From the NCBI GenBank assembly GCA_944332725.1, contig CALVKO010000005.1:1-44347 (forward strand): a stretch of DNA of 44,347 nt. Direction: 5' to 3'. Both the position numbers and the translations under genes were made by a program. Of the stretch, positions 7,518 through 15,103 are shown in pieces. Origin of the DNA: an uncultured Bacilli bacterium. GTDB taxonomy: Bacteria > Bacillota_I > Bacilli_A > RF39 > UBA660. How positions within the stretch are numbered: position 1 is the stretch's first letter; every line of letters begins with the position of its first letter. A model generated the notes under the pieces. It saw only the letters and a program-made list of their open reading frames with translations, was not told where the DNA came from and made no database searches.

Positions 7518-10500
7518 TCCCTTACTCTTCTTTTTTTATTTCCTAAAACATCTACATCATAAATTATTATTTCTTTATCATTTTTAGTAAAATATGAACT
7601 GAATTTAAAAACAAGTTTGTCATTAGTTTTATCATAATAACTATAATAATCAGATATAATTGTTCCATCTTTTTTTATTACATCAACACAATCACCGCAA
7701 TATATATTATCAATAAATTTTAATTTTTTATTTCCTATTAATTTATTATAAATCATTTTATAATATTCATTATTTTCATCAATTTTATCATTTTTAACAC
7801 ATATTTTATTAATTGGCAAAAATACATATTTTTTATTTTCTTCATCATAAAATATTTGAGTACAAATTTGCGTTAAACCATTGTAACCTATAAGTGTTTT
7901 ATCTTTTTTATTAATATTTTTTTTATTAATCAGATATGGATCATTAATCGGAGTATAATATCTTAATGTTTTTACAAATGCAGAGTTTTTATTATTTTGT
8001 CTTATCCCATAGTGTACACCTGCAATGCCATTTTTATTATATTCTCCTATTTCAATTAAATAATTTATAAAAGGATTCCCATTAATTCCTTTATATTGAT
8101 AATAAATATCTTTTAATTTTTTAAATAATTTGTAATCTTTTTCTTGACATAACAACACCATTTTTTTATCATTTTCATCAAATAATGATTCAAATTTATC
8201 AATTCCTATACTATTTTTATCGGCAAATAACAAATCACTATAAATATCAACTTGCTCTATTTTGTAATAATTTTCTTCTTTTCTTATAATTTTGTATAAA
8301 TTAGCATTTGCATATGTACCTTGAAAAGTTTTATCTACTTGTAATGATTTTCTAATATTATTATCATCGATTGTTTTAATTTCATCGATATTTTTAGATA
8401 TATCAATATTGTCAATTATGTCATTCATTTTACTGATTTTAGTATAACCATTATTTATCCAAAACTTTTTATCATTTTGAGATTCTAACACTATCTTACC
8501 ATATTCAGTATTGATTATTGAAGTTAAAATAGATGCATCAACTGCATGATGAAATAAAGTATTTCTGTCTTTTTCTAAGTCATATTTTTTTCTAATTTCA
8601 CTAGTTATTTTACCAGAAGTAGAAAATGTTTTTATTATATTTTTATTGTCATTATAATTATTTAAAAGATTAATTTGCTTTATTAACTCTGTTGTTGCAT
8701 AAGCAGTATCTCTTAAATTACGATTAAAAAATCTAATTTTATATTTATCCAAAATATTTTCATTTAAAAAGTTTTCTTTTTTTTCATCACTAATTTTTAA
8801 ATTATCAATTCTTTTTTTAAATTCATCATATATATTTTTTCCTTTTAAATATTCATAAGGTGACCGATTACCTTTATGTTCATTACAATCGTGACAACAA
8901 GCAGTTTTATTTTCAAATGAATTATCAAAAGTAATACTTCTTGGCAAAATATGATCAATATGAATATTATCCCAAGATGTAAAATCTTTAGTTAGTGGTG
9001 TTCCACAATAAGGACAAACACCATTTACTTCTTTAAATAGCATATATTTTTCAATTAATTTATAATTTTTTATATCACCAAGTTCTTTAATTGCAGCACT
9101 GTGTAATTCTTTTTGAAGTTTCTGAGATTTAGTAATTATTTTTTGCTGAAGTTCAGTATTTACTTCCTTAGTTGACTCAATAGCAATAATTTCGGGATAT
9201 ATTTTTTCTTCTTTAATAATAGCGTTAATAATTTTAATTGCTTGTCGTAATGTTTTTTTTACTTGTGGTGAAGCAATAATATTATCAATATGCTTAGGCT
9301 CTAATAAAACTAATTCTCGAGTTTGATTAGTATAATTTTTTTTGAAATATAGTAAAGCTTCTTCGTCATAATTTAATTTTCTTCTTATTTTAGAAAAATT
9401 ATCTTCATATTCTAGCATATCATCAATAGCTTTAATTAATACTTTTTCTGATAATCTATGATATTTTAAATAACTAATTCTTTTTCTACGAATTTCTTTA
9501 AATATATCAAAAAAACTATCATCAAAATTATATTCATCACTTAAATTATTATTTACAAAATTTGTAAATTCTAAAATTCCAGGTGTAAAAGTTAAATAAT
9601 AAACAATTTTGTTATATAACTCAATGTTTTCCATCCAACTTGTATCATGATTTAATTTAATAAATTGTTTTTTAATATATATGTAATGTTCAAATATTTT
9701 TAATTCTTCATCACTATATCCTTTAACAATATCAAAATTAATTTTTAAAACTTTTTCAATTATTTTTTTTAAAGACATTTCATTATATTCTAAAGAATAG
9801 TTTAATATAGCTTCGATACCTTTTCTATTTAATTTATAAGAATCTTTATCTTTTTTAAAAAATTCATTTAATAAATTATCGCTAACAAAATAAAGATTTA
9901 TTAACAAATTAATAGCATTAAATTTTTCAGAATAATAATTTAAAATTGGTGCTTTTTTATCATTAATTGCAATTTCACAATTTCCAATTAAATCTTCAAA
10001 TAAATATTCTTCATAATATGGATTTTTTCCTTTATTTTGCATATAATTTTCAACATCTTTTTGATTTTTAAATCTTCCATAAGGTGTAGTAACTAAATTC
10101 TTACCACCTCCAGGTCCTTCCCAAAAAGTTCTTTTTCTAGAAATAATATTTATTATATTTGATATTATGTCATTGGTTAATTCAGGATAATAGTTTTTTT
10201 GTGTAGATAATATTTGTTTAATTTCTCTTAAATTATCTTTATTCAAAACTAATTTATTCATATTATGATATTTATTTATATCTTTTAACATTTCCATATA
10301 ATATTCACACGGAAATTTTCCATCTAAAGAAATAAATTCTAATTTTGTTTTAGAGTCATCATTTTCATCAAATGGAATATATCCACGATTAGTACAAAAA
10401 TAAAATAAAATATTTGTAATATCTTGTTTAGATATTTGATTACTCAAACCATTACATCTCGTATAAATCATTTTTGTATCTAATGTATTATCTGTGGGAA

Positions 10501-10717
10501 AATTAATTTGATCTAATATCTTTTTAATATCCTTAATACGATTTTTCTTTCTTTTTCTTAGTCTTCTTCCAGCACGAAAACTTCTTCTATCACTTGCATC
10601 ACTACTTTCATTAAAAACTCTAACGCCATAATTTACAATACTATTGTTATCTAAATCATAAATAGACCACCCAATATTTTTAATTCCTAAATCTAATCCT
10701 ATAGCATATTTCTGCAT
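7514..10717 (-). CDS. cas9: Cas9 RNA-guided DNA endonuclease (compact, 1067 aa)
   Basis: Effector nuclease of the type II system. At 1067 aa it is close in size to S. aureus Cas9 and type II-C enzymes and much shorter than S. pyogenes Cas9. RuvC-I is MQKYAIGLDLGIKNIGW with Asp9. An Arg-rich bridge helix follows (RRSFRAGRRLRKRKKNR, about 45-60). RuvC-II is IIAIESTKEVN (Glu near 513). The HNH domain carries CPYCG, HIDHILPRS (near 587), and CCHDCNEHKGN, so it has a zinc-type Cys2-Cys2 set around the catalytic site. RuvC-III is FHHAVDAS (near 722). All nuclease residues are intact. The C-terminal third is the expected wedge and PAM-interacting region, and PAM preference cannot be read from it. 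ATG has a GGAGAG-type Shine-Dalgarno and its own promoter. Confidence 0.98.
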   Translation of the reverse strand: MQKYAIGLDLGIKNIGWSIYDLDNNSIVNYGVRVFNESSDASDRRSFRAGRRLRKRKKNRIKDIKKILDQINFPTDNTLDTKMIYTRCNGLSNQISKQDITNILFYFCTNRGYIPFDENDDSKTKLEFISLDGKFPCEYYMEMLKDINKYHNMNKLVLNKDNLREIKQILSTQKNYYPELTNDIISNIINIISRKRTFWEGPGGGKNLVTTPYGRFKNQKDVENYMQNKGKNPYYEEYLFEDLIGNCEIAINDKKAPILNYYSEKFNAINLLINLYFVSDNLLNEFFKKDKDSYKLNRKGIEAILNYSLEYNEMSLKKIIEKVLKINFDIVKGYSDEELKIFEHYIYIKKQFIKLNHDTSWMENIELYNKIVYYLTFTPGILEFTNFVNNNLSDEYNFDDSFFDIFKEIRRKRISYLKYHRLSEKVLIKAIDDMLEYEDNFSKIRRKLNYDEEALLYFKKNYTNQTRELVLLEPKHIDNIIASPQVKKTLRQAIKIINAIIKEEKIYPEIIAIESTKEVNTELQQKIITKSQKLQKELHSAAIKELGDIKNYKLIEKYMLFKEVNGVCPYCGTPLTKDFTSWDNIHIDHILPRSITFDNSFENKTACCHDCNEHKGNRSPYEYLKGKNIYDEFKKRIDNLKISDEKKENFLNENILDKYKIRFFNRNLRDTAYATTELIKQINLLNNYNDNKNIIKTFSTSGKITSEIRKKYDLEKDRNTLFHHAVDASILTSIINTEYGKIVLESQNDKKFWINNGYTKISKMNDIIDNIDISKNIDEIKTIDDNNIRKSLQVDKTFQGTYANANLYKIIRKEENYYKIEQVDIYSDLLFADKNSIGIDKFESLFDENDKKMVLLCQEKDYKLFKKLKDIYYQYKGINGNPFINYLIEIGEYNKNGIAGVHYGIRQNNKNSAFVKTLRYYTPINDPYLINKKNINKKDKTLIGYNGLTQICTQIFYDEENKKYVFLPINKICVKNDKIDENNEYYKMIYNKLIGNKKLKFIDNIYCGDCVDVIKKDGTIISDYYSYYDKTNDKLVFKFSSYFTKNDKEIIIYDVDVLGNKKRRVRD

Positions 10718-10737
10718 AAATCACTCTCCATACATAA

Positions 10738-10767
10738 ATTATAGCATATATGAAGAAAAAATGGTAA
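10738..10767 (-). promoter_or_regulatory. cas9 promoter
   Basis: Minus-strand -10 TATAAT (10738-10743) within TGCTATAAT (extended -10), and a weaker -35 TTACCA (10762-10767) at 18-bp spacing. It lies between direct repeat B and the cas9 ATG, so cas9 is transcribed independently of the upstream HTH/HNH pair. Confidence 0.6.
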
Positions 10768-10785
10768 TATTTGGAAAAATAAAAT

Positions 10786-10847
10786 AAAAAAATAATATAA
10801 GCAATATTCTTATATTATTTATTCATTATTTTAAAGTTAATTTGACA
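10786..10847. repeat. Flanking direct repeat, copy B (with terminator hairpin)
   Basis: Second copy of the 62-bp direct repeat found at 3619-3680, same orientation. The hairpin arms are 10791-10801 and 10809-10819, and seven T residues follow on the minus strand. It starts a few bases after the stop codon of the HNH-like gene and would end that transcript. Confidence 0.9.
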
Positions 10848-10855
10848 ACTATTAT

Positions 10856-11254
10856 TCATCTTTTTAATACTCTTATTTTATATTCATCTTTAATTAAAAA
10901 TTCATCTTTTACATTTTTTTTAAATTGATTTTCATATTCAAATTCACATAGTATTTCATCTATCAATTTTATATTATTTATATCTAAATAACCTTTAATG
11001 TTCATATTAATCATTTCACTTGTTATGTAACAAAATTTCAAATAATCAAATTTTTCAATTAAATGCAGGTATGTATGCGATCTTCTAACTAAAATTGCTC
11101 CATTTTCGATTGTATATGTTCCGCCAAGTTTATTAGGAATAATTAGATGATGAAATGTAAAAATATCATTATGTTGTAATGAATAACCCATAAAATCATA
11201 CCCTAATTCTCTTAAATTAAATTCACGAATCATTATTTTAGTTATTGTTCTCAT
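10856..11254 (-). CDS. Small HNH-like protein
   Basis: 132-aa protein of unknown role with an HNH/beta-beta-alpha-metal-like signature: TFHHLIIPNKLGGTYTIENG (about 33-52), then ILVRRSHTYLHLIEKFD. The FHHLI ... NGAIL ... H-x-YLH pattern matches the layout of a small HNH fold, with His pairs as possible metal or catalytic ligands. The CxxC zinc knuckles of Cas9-type HNH domains are absent. It begins 5 bp after the HTH gene and has no visible Shine-Dalgarno, so translation is probably coupled. Whether it is a nuclease, a toxin-like protein or a DNA-binding protein is not shown by sequence alone. It ends beside direct repeat B. Confidence 0.6.
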   Translation of the reverse strand: MRTITKIMIREFNLRELGYDFMGYSLQHNDIFTFHHLIIPNKLGGTYTIENGAILVRRSHTYLHLIEKFDYLKFCYITSEMINMNIKGYLDINNIKLIDEILCEFEYENQFKKNVKDEFLIKDEYKIRVLKR

Positions 11255-11259
11255 AAATA

Positions 11260-12030
11260 TTAACTAGCAACTTTTCTTGATTGAATTTCTGCTATTTTTT
11301 CAAACACTTCAGTAGCGTTATTTTCATTAATTTCAGTATATCCTAACTCTTTTAATGCTTGAACTTTAACTGTATTTAATTCCATTGTACGACTCATTTT
11401 TTCTTCAATTTTATGTTCAATTTGAGCAACAAATCTTTCGTGAGAAGCAGCTAACTTAGTTTTAGATGCACCTCCACCATTATATAATGAAAATGCTGAA
11501 AATAAAATACTTTCAAATGTGAATTGTTGTTCTTCATCAAAAACAAATTCCATTGGTTTCGTAAAACCTGCTGCTTTAGAAACATAACCCAAAATATATT
11601 TTAACTCCTTAGAATTATCGATTGATTGTAGATAGTGATATAAATATAATAAAATATAATATCCCTCATTATCATTTTCATCCTCAACTCGTTCTTTTAA
11701 TAATTCAATAATATCTTGTAATAATATTTTTTGTTTTTTACCTAAGCCCTCAAAATCAATACTATTTTCACTTTCTGAAGATTTAGACAAAGAATTTAAT
11801 CGATCATCTACTTCATATATATAATCAGTTGTCACTTTTAATTTTGAAATTTCTTCTGCTGATTTAACTCCCAATAAATTTAATAATAATACTTTTTTAT
11901 CTTTTGGCCATTTATTAATGCTATCTAATTCCAAATAATTGTATATCATTTGTCTAGATACTCCTAAAAATTTTGCTAACTTTACTTTAGAAATGCCAAG
12001 TTCATGTAATAATTCATTTAATTTATTCAT
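11260..12030 (-). CDS. XRE-type helix-turn-helix protein with helical C-terminal region
   Basis: 256-aa protein. The N-terminal Cro/CI-type HTH is clear: ELGISKVKLAKFLGVSRQMIYNYL (about 10-33). The rest is mostly helical and charged, with a Ser/Glu linker (SLSKSSESENS), a hydrophobic central segment (YYILLYLYHYLQS), FSLYNGGGASKTKLAASHERF, and a Glu/Lys-rich end. It probably binds DNA and may control its own operon with the HNH-like gene downstream. Start ATG 12030 has a strong GGAGGG Shine-Dalgarno. Its biological target is not known. A conserved chromosomal regulator and a mobile-element regulator are both possible. Confidence 0.72.
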   Translation of the reverse strand: MNKLNELLHELGISKVKLAKFLGVSRQMIYNYLELDSINKWPKDKKVLLLNLLGVKSAEEISKLKVTTDYIYEVDDRLNSLSKSSESENSIDFEGLGKKQKILLQDIIELLKERVEDENDNEGYYILLYLYHYLQSIDNSKELKYILGYVSKAAGFTKPMEFVFDEEQQFTFESILFSAFSLYNGGGASKTKLAASHERFVAQIEHKIEEKMSRTMELNTVKVQALKELGYTEINENNATEVFEKIAEIQSRKVAS

Positions 12031-12051
12031 TTTATTAACCCTCCTACAATA

Positions 12052-12079
12052 ATTTTACCACATTATTGTCGAAAGTCAA
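12052..12079 (-). promoter_or_regulatory. Promoter of the HTH/HNH-like operon
   Basis: -35 TTGACT (12074-12079), 16-bp spacer, -10 TAAAAT (12052-12057) in TGGTAAAAT, an extended -10. The Shine-Dalgarno and ATG of the HTH gene follow within about 25 bp. Confidence 0.6.
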
Positions 12080-12099
12080 GCGTAAAGTAAAAGTATATG

Positions 12100-12135
12100 A
12101 AAAAAAGTAAATTATTTGCTTTTAATAATTTACTT
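12100..12135 (-). terminator. Rubrerythrin operon terminator
   Basis: 12-bp perfect stem AAGTAAATTATT / AATAATTTACTT (12105-12116 and 12124-12135) with a 7-nt loop, then a T-run on the minus strand. The stem includes the rubrerythrin stop codon. Confidence 0.88.
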
Positions 12136-12661
12136 TTTTCAATTCAAAATAACTTTGTGGATGTTCACATACAGGGCAAACTTTAGGTGCAGTTTTACCA
12201 AAATGTACATGACCACAGTTACGACAAATCCACATTTCTTCTGTACCTTTATTAAATACTGTTTCGTTTTTAACATTTTCTAATAAAGCCCTATATCTTT
12301 CTTCATGATCTTTTTCTATTTTAGCTACACTTTCGAATAAATATGCTATATGGTCAAATCCTTCTTCTTTAGCATCTTTAGCAAATCCTGCGTACATATC
12401 AGTCCATTCATAATTTTCTCCATTAGCAGCATCTTCTAAATTTTCCATAGTGCTTGGTACACTACCTCCGTGTAATAATTTAAACCATATTTTAGCGTGT
12501 TCTTTTTCATTTCCTGCTGTTTCTTCAAATATAGCAGCAATTTGTTCAAATCCATCTTTCTTAGCCTTAGAAGCATAATAAGTATACTTATTTCTTGCTT
12601 GTGATTCTCCAGCAAAAGCAGCCATTAAATTTTGTTCTGTTTTACTTCCTTTTAATTCCAT
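12122..12661 (-). CDS. rbr: Rubrerythrin
   Basis: Non-haem di-iron peroxide reductase, a cytoplasmic oxidative-stress enzyme common in anaerobes. The ferritin-like four-helix domain (about 1-135) has the iron ligands in [25 protein letters not shown], and [14 protein letters not shown]. The C-terminal rubredoxin domain (about 143-179) has CRNCGHVH and [15 protein letters not shown] at 12661 (179 aa) is chosen because AAGGAAG lies just upstream of it; the frame extends 8 codons further without a better site. It starts 3 bp after the perR-like stop, so the two genes form an operon with regulator first and peroxidase second. Confidence 0.95.
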   Translation of the reverse strand: MELKGSKTEQNLMAAFAGESQARNKYTYYASKAKKDGFEQIAAIFEETAGNEKEHAKIWFKLLHGGSVPSTMENLEDAANGENYEWTDMYAGFAKDAKEEGFDHIAYLFESVAKIEKDHEERYRALLENVKNETVFNKGTEEMWICRNCGHVHFGKTAPKVCPVCEHPQSYFELKKVNY

Positions 12662-12663
12662 AA

Positions 12664-13029
12664 TTAATTCTTCCTTTCCATACATTCATAACATATTCCT
12701 TTTAAAACAACATCATTATTTAATACTTTGAAATTATAATTATCCATTATCATTTTATCAATATTTAATAATCCAATATCAATTATTTTATTACATTTAA
12801 TACAACACAAATGACAATGATCAGTATTTTTATCAAATCTATCAGTTTCTAATGAAATTTTTTTAATTATATTATTTTCTACTAAACTATTTAGATTACG
12901 ATAAACTGTACCTAAACTTATATCTGGTATTTCTTTTTTTACTTCTACATAAATCATATATGCCGTTGGATGATTGCAACTATTATTTATAATTTCAAGT
13001 ATTTTTTGTCGTTGTTTAGAATATTTCAT
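12664..13029 (-). CDS. perR: Fur-family peroxide regulator (PerR-like)
   Basis: 121-aa Fur-superfamily repressor. The winged-helix DNA-binding domain (about 1-80) contains [32 protein letters not shown]. The C-terminal dimerisation domain has [14 protein letters not shown] and [11 protein letters not shown], two CxxC pairs forming the structural zinc site. PerR is preferred over Fur or Zur because rubrerythrin follows in the same operon and the upstream operator has the 7-1-7 AAT-N-ATT core of Per boxes. ATG 13029 has GAGG five bases upstream, while an in-frame GTG at 13035 lacks a well-placed site. Expected signals are H2O2 and Fe/Mn. Confidence 0.85.
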   Translation of the reverse strand: MKYSKQRQKILEIINNSCNHPTAYMIYVEVKKEIPDISLGTVYRNLNSLVENNIIKKISLETDRFDKNTDHCHLCCIKCNKIIDIGLLNIDKMIMDNYNFKVLNNDVVLKGICYECMERKN

Positions 13030-13039
13030 GTTCACCTCA

Positions 13040-13060
13040 AAGTAGTAATCATTCCTACTT
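13040..13060 (-). promoter_or_regulatory. Fur-family operator (Per-box-like palindrome)
   Basis: 21-bp palindrome on the minus strand: half site AAGTAGGAAT, central G, half site ATTACTACTT. The arms are complementary at 9 of 10 positions. It sits immediately downstream of the -10 box, over the expected +1 to +21, where a bound repressor would block transcription. The central AAT-N-ATT matches the Per-box core, although the outer arms differ from the B. subtilis consensus. Confidence 0.75.
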
Positions 13061-13067
13061 CTATTTA

Positions 13068-13096
13068 ATTATATAATATTTATTTTTCAATGTCAA
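13068..13096 (-). promoter_or_regulatory. perR-rbr promoter, perfect consensus
   Basis: TTGACA (13091-13096), exactly 17 bp, TATAAT (13068-13073). The -35 lies inside the last codons of the upstream DUF1003 gene. A promoter of full consensus strength with an operator at +1 fits a tightly repressed, strongly inducible operon. Confidence 0.88.
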
Positions 13097-13589
13097 TATT
13101 ATTTTCTTCTAATTTTTTAATTATTTTTCGTTGGTTGGATATAATTACTTCAATATGATCATGAAGTTGTTCTAGAATGAGTTCGCTTTTCAAATCAACA
13201 CGATAATCATTTTGATTTCTTAAACTATCTTTTTTAGCCTGTCTATTTTGGCTCATCATAATAATAGGGGCTTGTAAAGCAGCTATACAAGATAGTAATA
13301 AGTTTAACAATATAAAAGGATATGGATCAACATTATCCCATAAATATACATTTAATAATATCCATATAATTAAAAATAAAGTAAAGCCAATAATAAAATA
13401 CCAACTACCAGCTATATTTGTGATTGTATCCGCTACTTTATCGGAAAATTTTAAATTATTTTTATCTAATTTGTCGACATCGACAGCAATAGGTTGATCA
13501 AATAATAATTCCATCAATTCTTCTTCATCGATTTCTTCTTTATTTTTTAATAACATTCTAACTATTTCTTTTTTCTTACTCTTATCCAT
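13080..13589 (-). CDS. DUF1003 membrane protein
   Basis: 169-aa protein of the DUF1003 family, function unknown. The family core is clear: DKVADTITNIAGSWYFIIGF, then two membrane segments (about 58-77 and 88-108) around NVYLWDNVDPYPFILLNL. After them comes the conserved cytoplasmic stretch APIIMMSQNRQAKKD, followed by LRNQNDYRVDLKSELILEQLHDHI. The N-terminal 45 residues are acidic and probably cytoplasmic. Its 3' end carries the -35 of the perR promoter. No operon partner is evident. Confidence 0.85.
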   Translation of the reverse strand: MDKSKKKEIVRMLLKNKEEIDEEELMELLFDQPIAVDVDKLDKNNLKFSDKVADTITNIAGSWYFIIGFTLFLIIWILLNVYLWDNVDPYPFILLNLLLSCIAALQAPIIMMSQNRQAKKDSLRNQNDYRVDLKSELILEQLHDHIEVIISNQRKIIKKLEENNIDIEK

Positions 13590-13645
13590 AAACTCACCTT
13601 CCTACAATATAAATTATACTTTATATTTATTAAAAAAACAAGAAA

Positions 13646-13669
13646 AAAAGATTCAAACTTGAATCTTTT
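13646..13669 (-). terminator. Redoxin gene terminator
   Basis: Stem AAAAGATTCAA / TTGAATCTTTT around a 2-nt centre, with a T-run on the minus strand. It overlaps the end of the redoxin gene. Confidence 0.8.
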
Positions 13670-13895
13670 AAGCTAATAATAATTTTTTAATTTCTCTTAT
13701 AGACAACACCTTTCCTTGACTAACTATTTGGCCATTAATTACAAGACCTGGAATGTTTTTAATTCCATATTTATTTTTAGATGAATCATCTAATTTGTCA
13801 ATAACTGCATTACAATTTATTTCTTCAACAGCTTTATCAACCATTTTAGATAACTTCATACCATTACTACAATTAGTTCCAATTATCTTAATATT
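13668..13895 (-). CDS. Small thioredoxin-like protein (TM0996/MTH895 type) with a non-canonical start
   Basis: The first usable ATG is at 13859 and gives 63 aa, but the frame is open upstream and encodes the missing first strand and active-site loop: NIKIIGTNCSNG directly before MKLSKMVDK. The full product of about 75 aa matches the small redoxin family, with cis-Pro in IPGLVINGQIVSQGKV. The active site is C-x-x-G, not C-x-x-C. A good GAGGTGAG Shine-Dalgarno lies upstream of the extended form, but at the proper distance the codon is ATA (about 13893-13895), with ATT two codons later. No ATG, GTG or TTG exists between the upstream stop and Met13859. Either AUA/AUU is used, or the start codon has mutated. 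Confidence 0.65.
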   Translation of the reverse strand, partial: NIKIIGTNCSNGMKLSKMVDKAVEEINCNAVIDKLDDSSKNKYGIKNIPGLVINGQIVSQGKVLSIREIKKLLLA

Positions 13896-14033
13896 TATAT
13901 TCTCACCTCGTTTCTATATTCATTATAAAAAAAGAATATAGAAATTATGTGTTAGATTCATGGGAAAATATGGTAACTAAATGTATAGACTATTTAATTA
14001 AAATTTGGTAAAATTATATTTAGAGGTGTAACG

Positions 14034-15095
14034 ATGACAAATGAAATTATAATAAAAATATTACTTGTTACTTTTGCTTGTTATTTATTTGTATACTTAA
14101 CTGTTCCTATTGTAAAAAAAATAGCAGAACATATAGGTGCAATGGATATTCCTGATAAAAGAAAAGTTCATAAAACACCTATTCCAAGATTAGGAGGACT
14201 TGCTATATTCTTAGGATTCTTATTTGGTTATATGGCCTTTTGCCAACCAAACGATTTAATGAATTCAATATTTATTGGCAGTTTCATCATAATAATTACT
14301 GGAATGATTGACGATATTAAGCCATTAGATGCGAAAATAAAATTAATAGGACAATTTCTAGCAACTTTGTCGGTTGTAATATATGGTAACATTTTATTAT
14401 CAAGTATTAGCGCTTTTGGAATATATATTAATTTTGGCATATTTGCTTATCCAATTACAATAATATTTATTTTATCTTTTATTAATTGTATGAATTTAAT
14501 AGATGGATTAGATGGCTTGGCTGCTGGCATTAGTAGTATCTTCTTTTTAACAGTTGGATGTATTGCTGTATTTAAAAGTTCACAAGGATTAAATTTTATA
14601 TTATGTTTTATAATGTTAGGTTGTTGTTTAGGATTTTTAACCTATAATCGTCATCCTGCTTCGATATTTATGGGTGATACTGGATCTATGTTCTTAGGAT
14701 ATATTATAAGTATAATTGCACTATTGGGATTTAAAAATGTAACAATGACTTCTATAATTATACCATTTGCGATATTAGCCATTCCATTTTTAGATACTAT
14801 CTTTGCTATCATAAGAAGATATTTAAAAAATGAAAAAATTACTAAGCCTGATAAATTTCACATTCATCATCAATTATTAAATATGAAATTTTCTCATCAA
14901 AAAACAGTAAGAATTATTTGTTTAATAGATGCTTTATTTGCATTTACTTCTATTGTATATGTATTAGTGGATAGACAACTTGGATATGTAATGTATGGTA
15001 TATTAATGCTATTAGTTTTGTTATTTGTTTTAAATACAAACGTTGTAATAGAACATAAAAAAAGTATTTTTGAAAAATTAAAAAGATCTAAATGA
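14034..15095 (+). CDS. tagO: Undecaprenyl-phosphate GlcNAc-1-phosphate transferase (TagO/WecA family)
   Basis: Polytopic membrane enzyme that transfers a HexNAc-1-phosphate from a UDP-sugar to undecaprenyl phosphate, the first step of wall teichoic acid and related polymers. The 353-aa protein has about 10-11 membrane segments. Family motifs: HKTPIPRLGGLAIFLGF (about 44-60), GMIDDIKPLDAKIKLIGQ (Asp pair near 92), NCMNLIDGLDGLAAGIS (near 150), MGDTGSMFLGY (near 212), and DKFHIHHQLL (near 275). ATG has a GAGGTG Shine-Dalgarno. It is the only rightward gene in this region and faces the yfhO-TagGH genes, with which it shares a terminator. Substrate specificity is inferred from context. Confidence 0.93.
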   Translation: MTNEIIIKILLVTFACYLFVYLTVPIVKKIAEHIGAMDIPDKRKVHKTPIPRLGGLAIFLGFLFGYMAFCQPNDLMNSIFIGSFIIIITGMIDDIKPLDAKIKLIGQFLATLSVVIYGNILLSSISAFGIYINFGIFAYPITIIFILSFINCMNLIDGLDGLAAGISSIFFLTVGCIAVFKSSQGLNFILCFIMLGCCLGFLTYNRHPASIFMGDTGSMFLGYIISIIALLGFKNVTMTSIIIPFAILAIPFLDTIFAIIRRYLKNEKITKPDKFHIHHQLLNMKFSHQKTVRIICLIDALFAFTSIVYVLVDRQLGYVMYGILMLLVLLFVLNTNVVIEHKKSIFEKLKRSK

Positions 15096-15103
15096 TCTTT
15101 TTC
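15081..15103. terminator. Bidirectional terminator between tagO and yfhO
   Basis: Stem AAAAGATC / GATCTTTT (15081-15088 and 15094-15101) with a 5-nt loop and T-runs in both directions. It includes the last codons of both convergent genes, which overlap by 8 bp. Confidence 0.8.

Noticed and set aside
13753-13941. Plus-strand ORF over the small redoxin
   Set aside because: Antisense shadow: the minus strand encodes a recognisable redoxin with Shine-Dalgarno and terminator, whereas this frame has neither.
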